Assembly (NCBI GenBank): GCA_021613335.1
Contig: JAJTWR010000308.1
Coordinates: 2,710,001 to 2,774,000, forward strand
Source: Whitmania pigra
Lineage: Eukaryota; Annelida; Clitellata; Hirudinida; Haemopidae
Direction of reading: 5' to 3'
DNA: 64,000 bases
Shown here: in pieces, positions 55,808 through 64,000 of the stretch
Position numbering within the stretch: position 1 is the stretch's first letter
How the letters are laid out: the number at the start of each line of letters is the position of its first letter
The notes under the pieces: model-generated
The model's input: only the letters and a program-made list of their open reading frames with translations
Databases searched by the model: none
What the model was told of the DNA's origin: nothing
Made by a program: the position numbers and the translations under genes

Positions 55808-58800
55808 TCATGTGGTTGAATCACGACTTGACAAGCACTTTCCAAAAACGCTTGCATGGTGACTTATCTCACATAGGTGAAGAAAAAATTCGACTTTATT
55901 TCTGGTTCTTTTGCCGCACAAATTACATTTGAATGGCGTCTCAGGATCGTGGCAGGTCATGTGACATAAAAAAAGGGAGGAATCTTCGAAGATTATGCTG
56001 CAAAAATCGCATCTTTTTATTGCATCTCTCTGTTCGCTTCTTGTTTCTGGACTTGACTTGTTGATGCTGAGATCGAGAGGCGAAGAAAGGCTGGCTTCAT
56101 CACCTTCAGTTTCTTTATTCGCAATCGACTCGGATTTGCCAGGGCACCACGTATTAAATCTTTCGTGTGGTAGCGATCGATCTTTCAAATCAAAATGATA
56201 ACGGTTATTGACAATTGGTTCGAAATCAGTTTGTTTTTCTTTATCGTCGCTTCCTTCCCGATGTTCCTGGTTTATCTGGAAAATGTCGATTCCATTGTGA
56301 ACGGATCTCAGAGGAGACCTCGTCTCATTCAAAGGACTCGAATTTTCACTTGGAATCTTAATTAATTCCTTCCTTTTTTCTTCTGACAATTTTGTATGTT
56401 GAATTCTGAAATGTTGGTTCAGTTTAACATCATCGTCGTTTCCTCTGTCGTATTCCTCAACGGCATGGTTGGCTTTGGATGAGTGAATGTACAAGGCTTG
56501 TCTGTACTTGGTGGCGTAGGAACATTTGCTGCACTTGAATGGATATTCGTTTGAATGGGATTTGAGGTGGCTATTAAGCATGGATTTGTTGTTGCATCTG
56601 TAGTTGCATAAGTGACACTTATAGGGTTTATAACCGAAGTGGTTGTTGAGATGGTACTGCATGTGGTGCTTGAAGGCGCACACAAAAGGACATCTGGGAC
56701 AGGAGAGAAGCTTCGAAGCAGGAACATGTACCCTTGTGTGCAGCCATATTTCTTCCTGCCATCATTGGGGAATTTAAAATCATTTAATAAATATTAATTA
56801 AGCTTGTATACGAATTAACTCGTCACGAGTTTATGTAGACAACATTTGGAAGAGATAAGTGAAATATACTGTATTGCCATAAAATAGCTTTGCCTAAGGA
56901 CCACTGGGACATACATGTTTATTTAAAGTTTTAAAAACAACGAGTTACAAGACGTTCATTTGCATAGCAAACTAATTAATTAGTTTTTTCCGTTTATCTA
57001 AAATTAAAATATAAACTATCGCATATTTTTAAAATTGACCGTCTCATTAACATTTATTAAAGGTTCATTAGCACAAAGAAGTGTAATTAATTTGAAATCC
57101 TTAATTTAATCCTCACTATATCTTCTACTTCAAATACGAGGCTTATACACGAAAAATTTCTAAAATGACAGCTCCACACTTCAGCATTTCCTTGACAAAC
57201 CAGCATGAAATATTTAAATTTTTAGCATCTATTTTAGCGCGGATACATCTCGGAATGTAATTTCAAATAAAAAGCCAGTGTCTAATAAGATTACGAGACA
57301 AACATTATTTACTGTATTTGAAAATGTTATTCCAAGTTTATTGTTTGTTCTCAAAAATATTTAAACTGCCTCGTGTTGGCACAGCGATCAGTCATAATCC
57401 TTATTTTTGATCGATTAATATGTTAATTGGAAGATAACCAATAGAATACAATCATGGACATCCACCACCTTCTCTCACTGGTGACCTTTTATGCTTTCAA
57501 TGAAAAATGTTCGAGTTTGTAAGAGCATTTGACATCCTGGATGATAATGGACTGGCCCATTTTACAACTGCTGGTGATTTCCACAGAAAGAATAGATACT
57601 TCTCATGGCTCAGCTTCTCTTCCTATTCTTAAGGTTAATAACTGCAGTAAAACCTGCTTATATGGACACCTCGATATAGGGAAAACTGTCTGTGGACATT
57701 TTTTTTAAGAACGGAATTTTGTTCGATATTCACTTCATATATCGATATAAACCAACCTGCACACTGGTCGAGAATGGACACTGCTTGCATGAATACTTGC
57801 GCAGACGTTTCGACTTTTTTTCTTCCCTTTTCTGATGTTCCAGTAATCCGTCGTGGTTTTCCGCCAAATGGCGACTTAGGCGTGCCTGACTCCTCGACGA
57901 AAAGTTACAGACGAAGCAGCGGAACGTCGAATGGACTTCCTCCAAGTGATTGTTCATTTCTTCAGTGGAATTGCCTGGAAGTGGACCACAAATGAAGTTC
58001 TTCTAAATGATGCCATCATTTGTTTAATTTGAGTACAAACAATAAAAAATGCATTTTATACTTGCTTGCGATATCTTTCACCGAAGATGTCCACAGTGAT
58101 AAGTGAATATTTAACGATTGAATCAACAGTCACTACATTGAAATAATTCGGGAGTCCGCAAATAAGCAAGTTAACTAATAAGTTTATTAGAGCAAGCATT
58201 CAGTTAACGGAACTGAATAACAGAAGGTGAGCCTTGAAGGATTTGAGGCACTTAACCTCCTCAGACCCGCGTGCACTGTAGTATAGATAAGGTCATAAAG
58301 CTTTTGCGGATAATACAATCAATTGCAGTGATAGAGACCCGTTGGTTACTGTAGTGTACATAACAAATAATTGAAAAACTTTTTAGTTACTTTCATTGAC
58401 TCTTAAATGTTATAAAATTTTAAAAAAAGTTCCAAAATTTTTGCGTCTTGTATTGGTGGGTCTGAGGAGGTTAAGGACGCAAATGGATATTTGGGCTACT
58501 AAATTGTCTGGATTCTCGCTGAATGTCAGGTGATTAGCGAGAATGCTTTATATAGCAATAATAGAGATACCACGTGCCCGAAAAAGATACCAAATATAAT
58601 GAAATATAAATTTAATTATTTTAGCAATTTAAACTTAATTATTCTCAAAAGCTGCTTATACAACAATATTGTTGCAAACGTGGCGTATGATTAAGTTTGT
58701 AAGTAATTATTTTGTATAATTTAATTCAGTGTCTTTTTCTACAGAGCCAAAACTTTATAGCACAACAAAACGGAAATCCAGACAGCCAGAAGCCCAAATA

Positions 58801-61651
58801 TCCATTTACATCCTAAAGTATATAAAATTCCTTAGACTTTTAACTTCGTTTATTTAGTTCAGTTAACTTATCGGTTAACTTACTAATTTGCGGACCACCA
58901 GGTTATTTCAGTATCAACCAAAGTCAATACAACGATGATCAATATTAACCACAGTCAATATCAACCAGTCATTATAACAACCACAGTCAACATGTCAACC
59001 AGTCTATCCAATCAACCAATCTATAATCAGAGCGCAGTCAATGTATCAACCAAAGTCATTATAACGATAATCAATATCAACCATTGTCACTATCAACCAG
59101 TCAATATACATCAACCATAATCAATATCAACCAGTCAATATACATCAACCACAATCAATATCAACCGCAGCCGATATTACCAAGAATATTTGAAAGATTG
59201 TTTTAAAAAATGTTGATCATCTCGATGTGACACACGCTCCAAGTATTAATTTTATTCAAGTTTGTATGCGGCAACATATCATGGTCCTTTGAAATTCATG
59301 CAATTTATTCCTCGAGGAGCTTAAATGTAAACACATTTTAATTAATTTTGCGTCATAAACTTTAAAAAGGCTTGTTTTCATTAGGATCAGCTGGGAAAAT
59401 GTTCATTAATCAAAGATGCTCTTTCAAAGGTGATAATCATACTCACGTAAACTATTCGTGTTTAATTTTCCTGGAAACTGATTTGGAATCACAAACTAAA
59501 TTAAAATGATAAATTAAATCAGAAAAATATCCAACATGTCAAAGCTTTCTTCAGATTCGTATTAAAAAGGTTCCAGCGATTCAATTCATACAGAAGCATG
59601 ATTTTGTAATATTTTATACCGAGCAATGTTCAGTAAAGTAAGGCTTAGAAATATTTACTATTGATTGAAATTATTGATTATTCAACATTATTTAAAAAAC
59701 TTTAAAATATTATTTCTTCAAAAATTTCTCAGAAATTACCTGATTTTTGTTACTTGAAGAATTAAAGTCTCATGCTCTAACATTTACAACCAGGTTCTTA
59801 AATTAGATTGGCGTTACCGGCTCTATGTATGTAAAATCCAGGTTCAAAAATATATTCAGGGGTAATAATTGAAAAGATGCACACTAACAATTACTGTTGT
59901 TCGATATTGACCGTAAAATAGGTTAATACTGTTAACCATTACTCTTAATATCAACTTATGTTATTTAATGATTATTTACACAGGCCCTGGTCTTTTAAGC
60001 ACTTTAAATAATTTGAATGTTATGTGAATGCAGTATCGATTGCTTATGATATTCGCTAGAATATTTAAAAGGCACAAACTAAATTCATTTGATGGATTTA
60101 AATAAAGTAATCATTTCGGTGCGCTTGATTTTCTGGAAATATTGAGCAGATTGTGAATCTTTTTTTATAAAAGTGTCGTGATTTGTTCTTAAATTCGAGA
60201 AAGTGCGGTGATGAAAATATTTATATAGTTTAATCAGTTAAAAATTAAATTTAAACTACTCTTTCCTATAACAAAATCAAAATTTAAAGTGACGAAAACA
60301 AGAAGGGACATCATTTGGGGGTAAGGCTTCGCCACCCTGATTTTAAACTAGAGTTACGAGGGAAGATTAAGTAGATGCAAATTAGCTACTCTGGAAAGAG
60401 AAGAGGTAGAGGGGACCTCATCGAGGCATTCAAAATCTTATCGGGAAGGGAAGGCACTAGGCCTAAGCAGTTTTTCGAAGCCACAAAAAGTGCTTCTACT
60501 AGAAGGCATGATTACAAATTATATAGGAAAACTTCTGGAAACTTAAAAATAATTATTTCAGCGCAAGGGTGGTTTCCTTATCTAGTTTATTCCATAAAGA
60601 CGCGGTAGATAAATTTAGGATACACTTAAGAAAATTCGTTTATAAGAACTAAAAAGAGTGGTTACAAAATTGTGATAAGTATAATCTGGAGATCTGAAAA
60701 TTTGGAAAATTCATATCTGGAAATAATCTGTCATTTTTAATAGCTAACAAATGCTTAAGAAATGTTGCCTACGAGTTGTGATACCCTAAAAATGATTGCA
60801 AGTGGACAATGATTACAGTTGCAAGTGTGTTTAGAATGAACTTAATGCTCTCTGTTTTGAATTGTATTCAACTTTTCATTGGATAATTTTTGTCGTAAAA
60901 TAAATAAAATTTCTGGGTTTTGTTAAGCTGAAATATTATTTTATTAACTTCATCATTAGTTGATTAATATTTATGAGCCAATAAATTTTAAGTGGATTGT
61001 AAAGTTATATGAATTAACTTTACCTGAAAATGTACACATTGTGCACAGTAAGTTTGATCGCTCCTTGACAGAATTGTTTACTCGCTTGAAATTAACTTGA
61101 ATAAGCTGAGTTTCGTGCTTCCAAACATTTAACTCTGAGTTGAGAGAAGATTTTATCTCGTCTGGAGAGAATTTTCTGTCACTCAGTGCATACATGGAAT
61201 GAAACTCGCTAACATTGTTCTTACAGCAATTAACCGTTAAAGAAGCAAGTGAATCTAATGATGGAGATGAGAATAAGGAGGCAGATCTGGAAATACCCAA
61301 CTCCTGAAGAATCGTAATGTCCTGGAAAAGATTGTCTTTAGTTTTATGATTTGTGTATAAAATTCCTGAATTGTCCGGAATACCGTCACTGATTCCAAAG
61401 CGAGTGCATTTTGAATCAGTGTAAGGCCCCGCTAGTACCTGGTCGTTGCTCATTAAGCCGCCGAAAAGAGAAGTAAATTTTTCTTTTGCTCGTACATCCT
61501 TCTTGTGTCTTTCCATTTTCTCTAATTCACTCCGATCTTCCGATGATTCCACGAATGGAATGTCGATGTCATCAACGGGGTGAATCAAAGGAATGAGAAG
61601 TGGAAGGTTGCAAGAAGAATTTACTGTTTTCCTTTCCGCAGGATTGTTCAT
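55808..61651 (-). CDS. hb: Hunchback-like C2H2 zinc-finger transcription factor
   Basis: Nuclear DNA-binding regulator of the hunchback family. Three coding exons join in phase: 61651-61024, 57974-57757 and 56755-55808, giving 597 residues. ATG 61651 has an in-frame TGA shortly upstream. Eight fingers: an N-terminal pair starting at C203 and C229 ([27 protein letters not shown]); four central fingers from C272 ([61 protein letters not shown]); and a C-terminal pair from about 531 ([34 protein letters not shown]). The [12 protein letters not shown] string and the ATKY finger are hunchback hallmarks, and the final pair matches the hunchback/Ikaros-type dimerisation fingers. A Ser-rich linker with [12 protein letters not shown] precedes the last pair. 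Both introns split fingers after their CxxC half. Intron 1 is 3 kb and holds transposons. Confidence 0.95.
57638..57735. mobile_element. Possible end of a Tigger/pogo-like element
   Basis: Starts GCAGTAAAACCTGCTTATAT then GGACACCTCGATATAGGG, which resembles pogo-type termini. It is close to the donor of hunchback exon 2. Only one end is visible. Confidence 0.35.
58137..58917. mobile_element. Foldback element with long inverted arms in the hunchback intron
   Basis: Left arm: GGGAGTCCGCAAATAAGCAA near 58151, and AAATGGATATTTGGGCT with TTGTCTGGATT at 58483-58514. Right arm inverted: AGCCCAAATATCCATTT near 58791 and TTGCGGACCACCAGG near 58889. The arms are some 150-190 bases once an inserted MITE is removed. 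No ORF. The superfamily is not identified. Confidence 0.7.
58256..58470. mobile_element. piggyBac-type MITE, 215 bp
   Basis: Bounded by CCTCCTCAGACCC at the left and its exact inverse GGGTCTGAGGAGG at the right, and flanked by TTAA at 58252-58255 and 58471-58474. TTAA duplication plus a CCY start is the piggyBac pattern. No coding sequence. Inserted in the left arm of the foldback element. Confidence 0.8.
58905..59168. repeat. Irregular tandem repeat of CAATATCAACCAGTC units
   Basis: Many copies of AGTCAATATCAACCA, with variants containing ATTATAACGATAATC or TATACATCAACCA. In hunchback intron 1. Confidence 0.85.
60318..60665 (+). pseudogene. LINE C-terminal fragment, copy 2, in hunchback intron
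   Basis: The plus-strand frame 60375-60608 reads [20 protein letters not shown], then [20 protein letters not shown] and [10 protein letters not shown], clearly the same family as 54072-54407. A frameshift near 60560 follows. Confidence 0.75.
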
Positions 61652-63465
61652 AATCTTTCATTAAATTGTCCTTCTCTGATTCTTTGAACATTGGAATCAA
61701 CTTTTGTCATCCTCATTTTTTTTTCTGAAGAATGAAGGTAATTAACTGAATATACTGCTAAACATTATACAATACAATATATGAACACTATTATAGCAAT
61801 AATAAGTTTGGTGCCTTCAAGGAAAAAATCACTACAGGTCACCAAGTGTTCAGTCAAGCCGTTTTAAAGCGAGGCGGAGACCCAGGTGTCTATCGAACTA
61901 CCGGCAAATATGACAAAAATTTCTCACGAAAACTTTTTGAAGTAATTTCGATAAAATCCTACTATGAACTTTTTCAGTTCCCTTGAAGATATGAAAAAAA
62001 ACGAATTCTGAAGAAACGAAAGAACGCGAGACTTTTGTAAAGTCGCTTACTAGGAGAGACAGCCTTCGCTTGAATGCTTGGCCTAATATTAATAGGAGCC
62101 AATAGCGGGGCGGTGAATAATTGGGAAAAAATTGAGCCGACAAATACATTCAAAAGTGGGTTACTGGGTGACAGTGTTTTTGTTTCAATTCCATCCAAGA
62201 GCTTTGACGTCCAATGTTTAAACATTAACAAGAACTTGCTGAAGCTTTGAACATCAGCGATATTGACCAATTAAGGTCTTCATTGAAATGGAATGTTGAA
62301 GCTAATAATTAAAAAGATAACAAATTAACGAGGTGATGTTTAAGACACAGGTCTGGACGGTACAATCAACCCTTATTAACTCACATCTTATTTTTATTTT
62401 CGAAGACATCTTCCGCGATTCGCTGTCAAACCGGTTCGAAACCGACACTGAATTAAAAATGGTCTCTTTTTTTGTGTTACTAAAGACGTAATTGTGCGAG
62501 ATAAGCCATTAATTCTAAAAGAGGATTCATGCCTCAGAATAAGAAAAGAGGAGCTTAGAATGTTTGAGTTAAAAAATGCCATTTAGAGGCTTTGAAGTTA
62601 TTTTAAAATATCTTATTTGACCCTCCTACAGCTAATAAAAAGTAAAAAGATTATCATATGACACGAAAGTGTTCACGTGAGTTGAAAGTGAGTGTAGGGC
62701 TCTTTCAAACTATTCACATATCCGTTGATTTATAATCTAGGCGATTTACAGTTCAACTTGTTTTTGAGTCAATATAGAAAATATTCTTCACAGACGACAA
62801 GACCCCATTCAAAAATTCCTTTGTCTGCACCGAAAGATTAAATGATAGTCTGCTACCTTCTAAGTATTATAAGAATAATGGAAATCTTTTCTTTCTGAAT
62901 TGGTTTTATGTGGGTCATAAACCCCCGCCTATAAATCAACTTTATCAAATTTTCTCGGTGCACTCCACATTGGTTCAGCAAGCTTCCAATCAAGTAATTT
63001 GGATTTGTTTCAAATTTATCATGAACTTTATTTTAAAATTCTCAAATTCTAACTTTCAAACTTTTTTTAGTGATTTCAACAGTATCTCACAACATCAGCG
63101 GATTTTCATAAGTTTGATGATATTTATCGTCATTGTCATCATCATTAGCGTCAGAAATTACATTAATATCACAACTATCCAAAAATTAATTGAGAATCTT
63201 GATTATGAAGTCTATTGCTGACATATTTCCTCCAGCGACGTAGTCAAACTCTTGCTAGGTTTGAACTTGCAATAACTTCAATCCCTGTCAATTGCATGTT
63301 TCTCACATGTTTCTGCAACTGCTTTATTAGAATTAGTCAATAAACACGTACAAAGTGAACTTATCACACCGAAATGATTATTAGGATCAGGCTTTATCCA
63401 ATCCTTTAGGTCGATGTTTGTCAATTGTCATTCGTCATTGAATGTCTGATTGTACCACATCTTAC
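61652..63465. other. Upstream region of the hunchback-like gene
   Basis: AT-rich. No exon recognised. May hold hunchback 5' UTR and promoter, or intron sequence if the exon at 63517-63466 belongs to a transcript crossing this region. Confidence 0.45.
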
Positions 63466-63517
63466 CTTTCTTACGAGGTGGGACATCGCTGCTAGCAACT
63501 GAAGCGTCAGCGTTCAT
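63466..63517 (-). CDS. Possible first coding exon of an unidentified minus-strand gene
   Basis: ATG at 63517 begins a 17-codon frame, MNADASVASSDVPPRKK, ending one base into a codon at a GTAAGA donor (63465 leftward). The acidic/Ser start followed by PPRKK looks like a disordered protein N-terminus. The exon phase does not fit a direct join to the hunchback ATG exon, because an in-frame TGA lies just upstream of that ATG. It could therefore be a separate gene or a non-hunchback transcript. Too short to identify. Confidence 0.35.
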
Positions 63518-63600
63518 TGTCCTAAAAATTTCAATGTAATACGCGCGTGCAAAGATGGCGGAAAGGAGGAAGTCGTATCAATGAAGAGTCTTCATTGAAG
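63518..63600. promoter_or_regulatory. Possible promoter with a YY1-like motif
   Basis: AAAGATGGCGGAAAGG at 63551-63566 matches the YY1-type AAGATGGCGG element often found near transcription starts. A short GC-richer patch, ACGCGCGTGC, lies beside it. It is about 35 bases upstream of the possible ATG at 63517. Confidence 0.35.
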
Positions 63601-64000
63601 AGATAACCAAAGAATCTGACTGAATATTACTTCTAAGTAATTACAGAGATTTGTTTTATTTTATTCAAAAAACCCAGATTTGCAATAAAAAAATACAGAA
63701 ACCCAGATTGGGTCGAAACCCCCACCCCAAAAAAACATAGCATTGGCAACCAGTGAGATTTTTAAAAAAGACCACATAGATTTACAAAAAAATCCAAGAA
63801 AAACTTAGATCATATTAAGCCAGCTTTTATTGTCAATTAGTTTAATTTTTAATTACTAATCATGTTGTTATACATATCCATGGGTTCCAAATTAAATAAA
63901 AATCGGATTAATAATAATAATAATAATAATAATTGTCATATGTGTAAAATTATATTACATAATAATTACATAATTTTATGTGGTATAATTTTATAATATT
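63601..64000. other. Right edge, no gene seen
   Basis: AT-rich with a short (AAT)n run at 63911-63933. Nothing coding recognised. Confidence 0.5.

Noticed and set aside
58905..59168. Possible CRISPR-like array of spaced repeats
   Set aside because: Units are contiguous and variable without unique spacers, the genome is clearly animal, and the array lies in an intron.

Overview
This is animal nuclear DNA: AT-rich, full of simple repeats, with multi-exon genes that have GT-AG introns. The gene set points to a lophotrochozoan. The hunchback-type zinc-finger gene resembles leech hunchback (LZF2 type), and tRNA-derived SINEs and degraded LINE and hAT copies are scattered throughout. A leech or other annelid such as Helobdella is my best guess from general knowledge; the sequence does not prove it.

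Five host genes were reconstructed by joining exons at phase-compatible splice sites, and all five lie on the minus strand. From right to left they are: a complete hunchback-like transcription factor (61651-55808, 3 coding exons, about 597 aa); an orphan class A GPCR in one exon (46995-45874, 373 aa); a LRRK1-like Roco kinase (38940-26237, ankyrin-LRR-Roc-COR-kinase-WD40-like); a compact muscleblind gene with one CCCH pair (18978-14022, 268 aa); and an SK-type calcium-activated potassium channel (10606-87, 7 exons, running off the left edge before its calmodulin-binding region). A short possible first coding exon lies at 63517-63466.

Mobile DNA fills the gaps. At 20.7-25.7 kb are a SINE, a hAT copy related to GTF2IRD2/ZBED-type transposases, a LINE reverse transcriptase and a SINE cluster. 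At 39.6-45.2 kb are a foldback element, an internally deleted Merlin element with perfect 8-bp target duplications, a Tigger/pogo remnant and a hAT element that contains a second hAT element and a third dispersed repeat. At 48.4-54.4 kb are a hAT fragment, an R2-superfamily retrotransposon with an intact 1005-codon frame, and a LINE tail. The hunchback intron holds a foldback element that contains a 215-bp piggyBac-type MITE.

The genes do not form a pathway. They are neighbours with separate roles in membrane excitability, RNA processing, kinase signalling, peptide or other ligand reception, and developmental transcription. The most unusual host feature is the pore exon of the SK gene, whose 5' splice site has been copied into a tandem array of six 29-bp units. 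No bacterial-type system, CRISPR array or clearly new multi-gene system is visible.
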